Shown piece after piece: positions 1 to 4,872 of a DNA stretch of 5,791 nt. Position numbers and translations under genes: made by a program. The DNA comes from Methanosarcina sp. UBA402 (GTDB lineage: Archaea > Halobacteriota > Methanosarcinia > Methanosarcinales > Methanosarcinaceae), in contig DADO01000182.1 of the NCBI GenBank assembly GCA_002509325.1, positions 1 through 5,791 of the forward strand. Direction: 5' to 3'. Numbering within the stretch: position 1 is the first letter of the stretch; each line of letters opens with the position of its first letter. The notes beneath the pieces were generated by a model. That model was given only the letters and a program-made list of their open reading frames with translations, did not search any database and had not been told where the DNA came from.

Positions 1-4
1 GATA

Positions 5-20
5 CTGTCAAACTTAGGTT
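5..20. repeat. 16-bp sequence repeated at 2242-2257
   Basis: The 16 bases CTGTCAAACTTAGGTT match CTGTCAAATTTGGGTT at 2242-2257 in the same orientation, with 14 of 16 identical. Both copies sit in non-coding, decayed surroundings. Such short conserved ends are typical of insertion-sequence termini, but no transposase is visible beside either copy, so the mobile-element origin is inference only. Confidence 0.35.
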
Positions 21-33
21 TTAAAGAACACAA

Positions 34-117
34 TCACTGCCCTCCGGCATAAATTTTCAATGTTATATCATCTGTACTCTTTTCAGAAAAAATAGATAAT
101 AGTTTCTCTTCCTGCAT
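34..117 (-). CDS. 27-residue small protein or truncated gene start
   Basis: An ATG at 117 opens a 27-residue frame starting MQEEKLLSIFSEK and ending KIYAGGQ before TGA at 34-36. A clear ribosome binding site GAGGT (124-128) lies 6 nt upstream of the ATG and matches the archaeal anti-SD, which is the main support for translation. The peptide is soluble and acidic/basic mixed, with no membrane segment or motif I recognise. It stops about 14 bases before the repeat at 5-20, so it could be the N-terminal stub of a longer gene cut by an insertion. It could equally be a genuine small protein. I do not recognise a family. Confidence 0.35.
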   Translation of the reverse strand: MQEEKLLSIFSEKSTDDITLKIYAGGQ

Positions 118-156
118 TTTCTAACCTCTTAACATTGTTCTGTGTACTGCACAGCA

Positions 157-178
157 GTTCATTTTCATGCGAATGAAC
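157..178. promoter_or_regulatory. 22-bp inverted repeat upstream of the small ORF
   Basis: GTTCATT (157-163) and AATGAAC (172-178) are perfect inverted 7-mers around an 8-nt centre that contains CATG. More TCAT/ATGAA words follow at 207-219. The element lies about 40-60 bp upstream of the minus-strand ATG at 117, where an operator or a promoter-proximal binding site would sit. No regulator gene is visible nearby, so the operator role is inference. Confidence 0.3.
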
Positions 179-520
179 AGTGCACAGCAATTTTCACAGC
201 ACTGAATCATTTTTATGAACTAGTACTTCAATGTCAACAGGTTTTCAGGAATACGCTTTTTATCCTGTAGCCAGGAAGACGGGTGAGGAATCCAGGAGGG
301 TCGAAGACTTTCCAGATACCAATAGAAAAAAACCATGTTCAAGTTTTCTGCTGTTGTTTACCAGTTAGCAGATTTCAGATCTGTATTTGTTACCAGCAAA
401 CAATTTTCGCTTTCAATTTTATACAAATTCTATAAAGAATTTACATTTGAAATTAGATTCATAACCTGGATATAAACATGCTGGCTTCCATAAAAAGCTA
501 CTTATTTTATCAGCAGAAGC
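179..520. other. Gene-poor stretch with only a weak reading frame
   Basis: I see no convincing gene here. The longest suggestive frame is a minus-strand ATG at 336 running to TAG at 220-222. It would encode 38 residues rich in Trp, Pro and aromatic residues, but it has no ribosome binding site and no recognised motif. The sequence between 340 and 520 is AT-rich with stops in all frames. It probably represents decayed DNA between the small ORF and the permease fragment. Confidence 0.5.
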
Positions 521-619
521 TTAAAAAGCCCCTCCAATATCCAGCAGACCTGAGATGGTGCCCGTAAAAGCGCCTGTGAGAAAAAGGATACCAAGATAAA
601 GGGGTTCTGTAGGAGTCAT
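521..619 (-). pseudogene. TauE/SafE-like permease, N-terminal fragment
   Basis: An ATG at 619 opens a 32-codon frame that stops at TAA 521-523. Its residues 16-31 read GAFTGTISGLLDIGGA, which closely resembles the first glycine-rich membrane segment of TauE/SafE (DUF81) anion or sulfite exporters, where GxxxGxxSGLLGIGGG is typical. Here the usual GIGGG has become DIGGA. Full members are roughly 240-300 residues, so nearly all of the protein is missing. Skipping one T in the T5 run just before the stop (minus strand) extends the frame by only a few hydrophobic codons (KLLLIK) before another stop. The start has only a weak GGA upstream. I read it as a decayed gene remnant; a chance hydrophobic peptide is the alternative. 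Confidence 0.45.
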
Positions 620-679
620 TTCCAGTTTAGTATTTTTAGTTTAATGACTCTTCGCTGTTTCGAGTGGTAGGTTACTTCA

Positions 680-704
680 GCCATTTCCTAAATATAGGAA
701 TGGC
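680..704. repeat. 25-bp imperfect inverted repeat
   Basis: GCCATTTCCTA (680-690) faces TAGGAATGGC (695-704). The ten complementary pairs are interrupted only by one extra T on the left arm, with a 4-nt loop. It lies between the permease fragment and the tRNA promoter and is not followed by a T-run. It may be an operator or a structured relic; no function is evident. Confidence 0.35.
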
Positions 705-860
705 AGGTATAAAATTTAGAACATAATCAAAAAATACAAAATAAGTTACCTGAGGCTATGCACAATTTGCTGATATCCTGAAGCTGCATGCCGGTGAATT
801 TATGTATGGTTAAATTGGAAATGGGAATATTTTCTCGAAAACATAATTTCTTGCCGTTAA

Positions 861-870
861 CTATTTAAAA
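861..870 (+). promoter_or_regulatory. TATA box of the tRNA-Trp gene
   Basis: CTATTTAAAA lies 28-37 bases before the first base of the mature tRNA. This is a TTTAAA-type archaeal TATA element, as expected for a stable RNA gene. Transcription would start around 890-895, giving a very short 5' leader for RNase P to remove. Confidence 0.6.
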
Positions 871-897
871 GAGGAGGATTATTTCAGTATCCGTTAA

Positions 898-1089
898 GGG
901 GCTGTGGCCTAGCCCGGTATGGCGATGGGCTCCAGCGGATAAATGATGAACAACGGGTCTACCGAGTCTTTCCCGACGGGGCAGGACAATGAGGAACCGT
1001 TGGAGCACTGATAGATGCTCACCAGAAAGCTGTAAATGCAGTTGTTCGGAGATACCCGTCGATCGTGAGTTCGAATCTCACCAGCCCCA
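898..1089 (+). tRNA. tRNA-Trp (anticodon CCA), intron-containing
   Basis: The exons are 898-935 and 1054-1089. The acceptor stem GGGGCTG (898-904) pairs with CAGCCCC (1082-1088), with discriminator A1089. The D-stem GCC (907-909) pairs with GGC (921-923). The anticodon stem ATGGG (925-929) pairs with CCCGT (1055-1059), and the T-stem GTGAG/CTCAC (1065-1069/1077-1081) closes a TTCGAAT loop. The anticodon CCA is at 932-934. The 118-nt intron falls between positions 37 and 38, the standard archaeal place. A classic bulge-helix-bulge is visible: CTCC (930-933) pairs with GGAG (1048-1051), flanked by the 3-nt bulges AGC (934-936) and ATA (1052-1054). The tRNA splicing endonuclease would cut after G935 and after T1053. 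CCA is not encoded. Only one tRNA of this type is seen. Confidence 0.97.
936..1053 (+). ncRNA. C/D box guide RNA within the tRNA-Trp intron
   Basis: The intron carries box C ATGATGA (943-949), box D' CCGA (962-965), box C' ATGAGGA (989-995, one mismatch to consensus) and box D CTGA (1008-1011). The guide before box D (1001-1006, TGGAGC) is complementary to 929-934, and the fifth base upstream of box D, G1003, pairs with C932, which is tRNA position 34. The guide before box D' (953-958, ACGGGT) is complementary to 1054-1059, and the fifth base upstream, G957, pairs with C1055, which is position 39. By the N+5 rule this predicts 2'-O-methylation of C34 and C39 by the aFib-Nop5-L7Ae enzyme complex. 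In Haloferax volcanii the Trp intron is known to guide Cm34 and Um39, so the system is homologous in role. Here the second target is a C. Confidence 0.92.
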
Positions 1090-1090
1090 C

Positions 1091-1117
1091 CTCTTTTAAT
1101 TTAATTCTGTTTCTTAA
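1091..1117 (+). terminator. T-rich terminator after tRNA-Trp
   Basis: Immediately after the tRNA comes CTCTTTTAATTTAATTCTG and then more short T-runs. Archaeal RNA polymerase stops at such T-tracts without a hairpin, and the position directly behind the mature 3' end fits. The exact stop point cannot be read. Confidence 0.45.
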
Positions 1118-1144
1118 ATTATTTTTAACATTTCTCCATTATAC

Positions 1145-1185
1145 TTTTTAAATTTAATATGGCGTTTTAAATTTTAATATGGCGT
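1145..1185. repeat. 20-bp tandem direct repeat
   Basis: TTTTTAAATTTAATATGGCGT (with its first T at 1145) recurs as TTTTAAATTTTAATATGGCGT at 1165-1185. The shared word TTTAATATGGCGT has copies starting at 1153 and 1173, a 20-bp period close to two helical turns. It lies just upstream of the candidate TATA run at 1216-1230, so paired binding sites are possible. Confidence 0.5.
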
Positions 1186-1380
1186 ATACATTTTTAAATC
1201 TTCTATAATTTCAACTTTATAATTATTTAATGCCTGTCCCGAAAAAATTACGGATCTAGCTTTTATTATCTGGAAATATGAGGAGTTTTAAGAAGTAATA
1301 CTTTCACATAACTTTCCCAATAGTTAATAACCTCCAAATCCAATCCTCTTCTACTTGCTCAAACCTTCTCAATAACAACT

Positions 1381-1385
1381 GAGGT
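1381..1385 (+). promoter_or_regulatory. Ribosome binding site selecting a TTG start
   Basis: GAGGT at 1381-1385 lies 7 nt before TTG at 1393-1395 and matches the archaeal anti-SD core. No ATG or GTG occurs in frame back to the stop at 1321-1323, so this site supports the unusual TTG start. Confidence 0.65.
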
Positions 1386-1392
1386 TCTTCCT

Positions 1393-2070
1393 TTGAGGCG
1401 CAAAAAAGAAGAAATAGCTGTCCTTGTCAGAGCCACCCCTGAAAAAAGCAAAAAGAATGGAAATGGGTATGCCGTAGGAGTTATCGGCATCAATAGAAAT
1501 GGAGAATTGCTGAGGCTCTATCCTCTGGGGTTCAGGTATGGGGAAGGGCTTATTGACATCAGAAAGAATGACCTGCTTGAGGTCACAGTCACTAAACCTG
1601 AGAATGATGTCAGATGGGAGAGCAAAAAAGTACTCAGTCAGGTTAACCTGGAAAACCCTCTGAAAGAAAGGGAGATAAAAGAGCTTGTCCTGCCGCTCGT
1701 AACGTCTATAGAAAGGCTGAATCTCGAGGGAGCGAGCCTTGGAGTAATAAAGCCGGAAATACTGAATCTCGAGATAAAGGTGAACATCACTGAGGTTTAT
1801 GGCCGGCAGCAATATTTTAACCTCATGGGAGATTTTCTGGAAAAAGGGAAGAAAGCCAGAATGCCTGTCGAGGTCAGGTGTTTTTTCAGGTGCGAGGGAG
1901 AAGAGGCGTGCAGGGGGCATAAATTAATTCTGCTCGACCGGGAATTCAATGAAACCGTGAGGAATATCATAAGGGACGAGCAGGAACCAGCATCGATTGA
2001 AAGGAAAATAAAAGAGCATTTCTCTGGCCTCATAAAAGAGAGGGAACTTTACTTTATTACCCTAATTTGA
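1393..2070 (+). CDS. DuOB-like protein of unknown function
   Basis: This 225-residue soluble protein starts at TTG with a good SD and has no signal peptide or membrane segment. Residues 8-75 (IAVLVRATPEKSKK, then GVIGINRNGELLRLYPLGFRY, then RKNDLLEVTV) resemble from memory the N-terminal part of dual OB-fold (DuOB) proteins, which read roughly VLVKTYP..SKKYGE...GI..dG.wiRLYPipFR....ykkydwIeV. Residues 163-182 have C163, C167, C173 and H176 followed by KLILLDREF, resembling the family's later CxxxC..GH..xxLDWE block. This could bind a metal, though that is inference. Family members usually continue past the RDLYFxVG strand with another 20-40 residues; this one ends RELYFITLI, so the C-terminus may be shortened. 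The biochemical role of the family is not known to me. A long minus-strand frame over the same DNA is its shadow. It stands alone, converging on the aminotransferase gene. Confidence 0.8.
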   Translation: MRRKKEEIAVLVRATPEKSKKNGNGYAVGVIGINRNGELLRLYPLGFRYGEGLIDIRKNDLLEVTVTKPENDVRWESKKVLSQVNLENPLKEREIKELVLPLVTSIERLNLEGASLGVIKPEILNLEIKVNITEVYGRQQYFNLMGDFLEKGKKARMPVEVRCFFRCEGEEACRGHKLILLDREFNETVRNIIRDEQEPASIERKIKEHFSGLIKERELYFITLI

Positions 2071-2198
2071 CAGATTCTGCTAATTAATACAGTATTTTCT
2101 TACACAAAACACATCGTATCGACACATTACATCTCGGTAAAATTAAAAACGTCAGTAAATCATAAGGCGTAAGACAAAACTTTGAATTGCATATGAAA

Positions 2199-2245
2199 AC
2201 AGAAGCATGAAGCCCATCTAGACATTAAAAAATGTATGCTTCTGT
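2199..2245. repeat. 15-bp interrupted hairpin with a 13-nt bulge
   Basis: ACAGAAGCAT (2199-2208) is a perfect inverse of ATGCTTCTGT (2236-2245). ACATT (2222-2226) is a perfect inverse of AATGT (2231-2235), with an AAAA loop at 2227-2230. On the 3' side the two arms abut, so together they form a 15-bp stem whose left side is interrupted by GAAGCCCATCTAG (2209-2221). It lies in the convergent space between two genes, partly overlapping the 2242-2257 repeat. It could be a structured RNA, a mobile-element end or a terminator-like element. Confidence 0.45.
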
Positions 2246-2257
2246 CAAATTTGGGTT
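2242..2257. repeat. Second copy of the 16-bp repeat
   Basis: CTGTCAAATTTGGGTT matches the copy at 5-20 at 14 of 16 positions in the same orientation. It abuts two hairpin-forming segments on either side. This resembles an insertion-sequence end or scar, but no transposase is recognisable here. Confidence 0.35.
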
Positions 2258-2298
2258 ATTATGGGAACCCATTTCACGTATGGGACCTGGATAATAAC
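2255..2298. repeat. Nested inverted repeats
   Basis: GTTATTAT (2255-2262) pairs with ATAATAAC (2291-2298). Within it, CCCAT (2268-2272) pairs with ATGGG (2280-2284) around a 7-nt loop. Together they make a two-tier hairpin with a 5/6-nt internal loop. On the minus strand this is about 160-200 nt downstream of the aminotransferase stop and beyond its likely terminator. It may be a transposon end or a structured RNA; the function is unknown. Confidence 0.4.
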
Positions 2299-2410
2299 TG
2301 GGCTTTTCTGCCCGGAAAAAAACGACAAGATCCAGAGCAGTCTTGCTGGATTTTAAAGTAATGTGGGAAACAGACTCAAATATACTAAAAAAGAAGGCTG
2401 AAATTACCAT
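2299..2410. other. Rest of the convergent intergenic spacer
   Basis: No supported gene. A partial hairpin lies at 2330-2351, where ATCC and AGCA pair with GGAT and TGCT with a 2-nt bulge. The minus strand is open here only as part of a doubtful 77-codon frame (2225-2458). Confidence 0.4.
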
Positions 2411-2439
2411 AAAAAGAAGGAAAAAATTGGTTGTAACCA
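2411..2439 (-). terminator. Terminator of the aminotransferase gene
   Basis: Read on the minus strand, TGGTT-AC-AACCA (2428-2439) is a small perfect hairpin. It is followed by AA, then T6 (2421-2426), then CCTTCTTTTT (2411-2420). It begins 16 nt after the aminotransferase stop. T-tracts of this kind terminate archaeal transcription; the hairpin may be incidental. Confidence 0.55.
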
Positions 2440-2454
2440 GGTTATTAAAAACAC

Positions 2455-3639
2455 TCATCCTTCAAGTTCTTTTTTCAAAAAGGCTTCCAGCCTGTCCATA
2501 CCTTCCTTTATGTTTTCGATACTGTTGGCATAGGAAAAACGCAGATAGCCTTCGGCACCATTGCCGAAATCGATTCCAGGGGTAACTGCAACGCCGGCTT
2601 CGTTAAGGATACGGCGGCTTAGTTCAAGGGAATCGCTGCCGTACTTGCGAGCGTCGGCAAGGACATAAAAAGCACCCATCGGCTCTTTGCGAACATCAAA
2701 CCCCATTCCGATTAGCCTTTTCAACATATACTGGCGGCGGGTGTTGTAAGTCTGGACCATCTCGGCAACGTGCTCCTGCGAACCTTTCAGGGCTGCAATT
2801 CCTGCCTCCTGGACAAATGAGTTGGCGCAGATAAAAAAATTCTGGTGGATTTTCTGAATCGTACGGACGCATTCAGGAGGACAGATAATATAGCCGAGCC
2901 TCCAGCCAGTCATTGCGTACAGTTTGGAAAAGCCGTTCAGGACAAAGGCATTTTTTGTGTATTCCAGGATGGTGTGCTCTTCTCCGTTATAGATCAAGCC
3001 CTGATAGATCTCATCCGAAACAATAGGAATTCCTACTTCATCTGCGATCTCTGCAAGGCTTTGTAAATTTTCGGGAGACATAACATGCCCGCCTGGGTTT
3101 GAAGGACTGTTGATCAGGACGGCTTTAGTATTCGGACTCAAACACTGCCTTACTGTTTCCGGTTCGAGGGCAAATCCATTTGTCTCGTTTGTGTAAACAA
3201 AAACAGGGGTTCCGCCCAGGTATTTCACAAAATTCGGATAGCAGGCATAATGAGGGTTTGACATTATTACTTCATCCATTCTCTCGAGCAAGGCCATAAA
3301 AACTATCAGGAGACCCGGACTTGTGCCAGACGTTACAATGACCTGATCCGGGCTCAGGTCGATCCCAAACTTACTGTGGTAAGATTCAACTATTGCCTCT
3401 CTGAGTGAAAGTAGTCCCTGGCTGTGAGTGTATTTTGTAGCTCCTCTGGCAATAGCAGCACAGGCAGCCTCACAGATATGGGGAGCCGTAGGGAAATCAG
3501 GCTCCCCGACTTCAAGATGGATTATGTGTTTCCCCTCAGCTTCCAGAGCTTGAGCACTTTCCAACACTTCCATCACGTAGAAAGGAGGGATATCTTCAGA
3601 TTTTTTTGATAAGATACATTCGGAGTTTATAGAAATCAT
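2455..3639 (-). CDS. PLP-dependent aminotransferase, class I/II
   Basis: This protein of about 394 residues belongs to the fold-type I aspartate aminotransferase family (class I/II), of the usual family length. Numbered from the ATG at 3639, the signatures run in order. GEPDF (45-49) is the substrate-side loop, and the TSGTSPG segment near 103-109 holds the PLP phosphate. NSPSNPGG lies at 177-184 with the conserved Asn183-region motif. SDEIY gives D209 and Y212, which contact the pyridine ring. NGFSKLYAMTGWRLGY holds the Schiff-base lysine K239 and R247. LRFSYA gives R367, which binds the substrate carboxylate. All catalytic residues are intact, so it should transfer an amino group from an amino acid to a 2-oxo acid in the cytoplasm; which amino acid cannot be told. 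A TTG at 3660 would add 7 residues, but AGAAGGT lies 5 nt before the ATG at 3639, so I choose that. Its promoter is preceded by the heptamer array. Confidence 0.95.
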   Translation of the reverse strand: MISINSECILSKKSEDIPPFYVMEVLESAQALEAEGKHIIHLEVGEPDFPTAPHICEAACAAIARGATKYTHSQGLLSLREAIVESYHSKFGIDLSPDQVIVTSGTSPGLLIVFMALLERMDEVIMSNPHYACYPNFVKYLGGTPVFVYTNETNGFALEPETVRQCLSPNTKAVLINSPSNPGGHVMSPENLQSLAEIADEVGIPIVSDEIYQGLIYNGEEHTILEYTKNAFVLNGFSKLYAMTGWRLGYIICPPECVRTIQKIHQNFFICANSFVQEAGIAALKGSQEHVAEMVQTYNTRRQYMLKRLIGMGFDVRKEPMGAFYVLADARKYGSDSLELSRRILNEAGVAVTPGIDFGNGAEGYLRFSYANSIENIKEGMDRLEAFLKKELEG

Positions 3640-3644
3640 AAAAG

Positions 3645-3651
3645 ACCTTCT
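3645..3651 (-). promoter_or_regulatory. Ribosome binding site of the aminotransferase
   Basis: AGAAGGT on the minus strand ends 5 nt before ATG 3639-3637. It lies inside the 7-codon extension that a TTG start at 3660 would give, which argues that translation begins at 3639. Confidence 0.65.
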
Positions 3652-3733
3652 GAAAATCAATTATTGTGAAAGGGGCTGAGGTAAAAGCAAATAAGCTGCT
3701 GAAGCTATACCTGGAACTGCGTATGCTTTCAAG

Positions 3734-3744
3734 ATTTAAATATT
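3734..3744 (-). promoter_or_regulatory. TATA box of the aminotransferase gene
   Basis: Minus-strand AATATTTAAAT is a strong archaeal TATA-like element. It predicts a start site near 3710 and a leader of about 70 nt. The heptamer array starts only 17 bp further upstream. Confidence 0.5.
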
Positions 3745-3760
3745 CTGTGGGGAAATGCCG

Positions 3761-3942
3761 ATTCAGAATTCAGAAATTAGAAATTAGAAATTAGAAATTA
3801 GAAATCAAAAATCAGAAATCAGAAATCAGAAATCAGAAATCAGAAATCAGAAATCAAAAATCAAAAATCAAAAATCAGAAATCAAAAATCAAAAATCAGA
3901 AATCAAAAATCAAAAATCAGAAATCAAAAATCAGAAATCAGA
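3761..3942. repeat. Heptanucleotide array, 26 units, 182 bp
   Basis: Twenty-six contiguous 7-bp units run without a single insertion or deletion: ATTCAGA twice, AATTAGA four times, then AATCARA twenty times. Within the last class, position 6 alternates between G and A, giving from 3803 the order A, six G, three A, G, AAG, AAG, then A, G, G. The recurrent AAG block gives a 21-bp higher-order period. The left edge is the most diverged, and variant units come in blocks, as expected from slippage plus segmental duplication. The array lies between the terminator of the 4055-4660 gene and the aminotransferase promoter. It is not coding in a conserved frame. Frequent A5 runs may bend the DNA. Confidence 0.95.
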
Positions 3943-4004
3943 ACTTATAGAACAAAAAGGAAAAGGATATTCCTAAAGATAAAAAGAAAAAATTAAACCC
4001 TTAG

Positions 4005-4044
4005 AAAATAAAAAGGAAAACCAATTCCTAATGAAATAGGTTTT
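4005..4044 (-). terminator. Terminator of the 4055-4660 gene
   Basis: On the minus strand AAAACC (4044-4039) and GGTTTT (4022-4017) form a 6-bp stem. An alternative CCTA/TAGG pairing lies inside it. It is followed by CCTTTTTATTTTC. It begins about 10 nt after the stop codon, and further T-runs continue towards 3980. Confidence 0.5.
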
Positions 4045-4054
4045 ATAATGTTGT

Positions 4055-4660
4055 TTAATCTCTTGGCATTATTTTTTCGAGAACCTCTACATCAGGGCTA
4101 TCCCAGTCCTGGCTTTCAAGTGTTTTCGCAAAATCTCGTTGGAAAACCTGGAACTCTTTAACGTTTTCTGGAATTATATTAAGGAAGTCATAGTCCCCAT
4201 ATGCCCCTGTAAAGAAGGAAGAAACCGTTTCCTCAAACTTTTCCTCGATTCTCTGCGGGTACCAGAACCCATTTTGTGACAGCAAGACGAGGTTAGGATC
4301 AGGAATAGGCATCTCATCCTGGTAAGTATAAAACCCTATGAAAATCTCTTCGCCATTCTTTGCAAGAACCAGTTTCTTCTCAAACCCGGATTTCTGGAGC
4401 TTAAGGAACCATTCCCCCTTTAAAAGATCGGCAACTTCAATGATTATCCCATGGGCTTTGAGTATCTCTTCTGCCACCTGCTGTATTTCCAGAATAAAAG
4501 TTTTGCGCTGCTCCTCAGGCATTTCAAGACAGGACATACAGCTCTTGCCGGCTGGAACGCCAGCATACTGAGCCCCCTCTTCATCGGGGTTTTTAGGTCC
4601 TTCTACCTTTCCTTCATCTTTTCCCGTACTCTGCTTTATATCAGGAACAGCCTGCCGCAT
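4055..4660 (-). CDS. Hypothetical protein with one CxxC motif
   Basis: I do not recognise this 201-residue protein. Residues 1-40 are charged and low in hydrophobics, probably disordered. A single CMSC pair follows at C41/C44, then a likely amphipathic helix (49-70). A mixed alpha/beta region covers 71-135, with strand-like IIIEV, WFLKLQ, KKLVLA and IFIGFYTY followed by DEMPIPDPNLVLL (115-127). The tail (136-201) is acidic and helical. There is no signal peptide or membrane segment, so it is cytoplasmic. The strand then PxPDPNLVLL pattern faintly recalls the HYYxxNGDxxxDPE block of DUF6908-type domains, but this is too weak to assign. The ATG at 4660 has no good SD. GGGGGTG at 4693-4699 lies far upstream, before a near-cognate ATT in frame, so the true start is uncertain. 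Only one CxxC exists, so metal binding would need a partner. Confidence 0.8.
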   Translation of the reverse strand: MRQAVPDIKQSTGKDEGKVEGPKNPDEEGAQYAGVPAGKSCMSCLEMPEEQRKTFILEIQQVAEEILKAHGIIIEVADLLKGEWFLKLQKSGFEKKLVLAKNGEEIFIGFYTYQDEMPIPDPNLVLLSQNGFWYPQRIEEKFEETVSSFFTGAYGDYDFLNIIPENVKEFQVFQRDFAKTLESQDWDSPDVEVLEKIMPRD

Positions 4661-4720
4661 CTCATTTTCAGGATATTCTACCGTAATTTAGCACCCCCTA
4701 TGCATAATAGGTCAGAATAC

Positions 4721-4730
4721 CCATAAATAT
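4721..4730 (-). promoter_or_regulatory. TATA-like box of the 4055-4660 gene
   Basis: Minus-strand ATATTTATGG lies about 60 bp before the ATG at 4660. It predicts transcription starting near 4700 and a leader of about 40 nt. Confidence 0.4.
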
Positions 4731-4744
4731 TAGGTGCTTACCGC

Positions 4745-4763
4745 AAACTTTTGAGAAAAGTTT
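4745..4763. repeat. Perfect 8-bp hairpin, 3-nt loop
   Basis: AAACTTTT (4745-4752), GAG, then AAAAGTTT (4756-4763), directly overlapping a second palindrome TTGATCAA (4762-4769). It lies between the RNase H-like gene and the next gene, both on the minus strand. It may end RNase H transcription or bind a regulator at the next promoter (TATA at 4721-4730). No T-run follows it on the minus strand, so a simple terminator is less likely. Confidence 0.5.
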
Positions 4764-4784
4764 GATCAAAACCGGAAAACGACT

Positions 4785-4854
4785 CAACGGCGTAATTAAC
4801 TGACCCAACGGCTGCAGCCCAACGATTGTGGGGCAACGATTGAAGGTTAACGGC
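4785..4854. repeat. Degenerate repeat with AACG in 14-bp phase
   Basis: AACG occurs at 4786, 4807, 4821, 4835 and 4849, that is, at steps of 21, 14, 14 and 14 bases. The units read CAACGGC, CAACGGC, CAACGAT, CAACGAT and TAACGGC, each followed by seven variable bases such as TGCAGCC or TGTGGGG. It starts right after the RNase H stop codon (minus strand) and looks like an aged heptamer or 14-mer tandem repeat, with GC content quite unlike the array at 3761. Confidence 0.6.
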
Positions 4855-4872
4855 CTGGTTTAGATGAGATGG

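Larger units (their letters stand above)
1118..1392. other. AT-rich spacer and leader before the plus-strand gene
   Basis: No gene is seen here. A TATA-like run TTTATAATTATTTAA at 1216-1230 could serve the gene starting at 1393, which would leave a leader of about 140 nt. The last 80 bases are pyrimidine-rich (CCTCTTCTACTTGCTC and similar). I see no hairpin or known riboswitch in the leader. Confidence 0.35.

Noticed and set aside
898..1089. Integration site (att) at the tRNA gene
   Set aside because: No second copy of the tRNA 3' end and no integrase are present in the window.
1369..1920. Minus-strand frame of 183 codons opposite the DuOB-like gene
   Set aside because: It is fully antisense to a plus-strand gene with recognisable family blocks and a good ribosome binding site. 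Its translation is Phe/Tyr-rich with no motif, typical of a shadow frame.
2225..2458. Minus-strand 77-codon frame overlapping the aminotransferase stop as ATGA, with a hydrophobic N-terminus
   Set aside because: The ATGA overlap is suggestive of coupling, but the hydrophobic stretch is produced by the T-rich terminator, no proper ribosome binding site exists, and the frame runs through two hairpins and a repeat.
3761..3942. CRISPR array
   Set aside because: Units are only 7 bp with no spacers. It is a simple tandem repeat.
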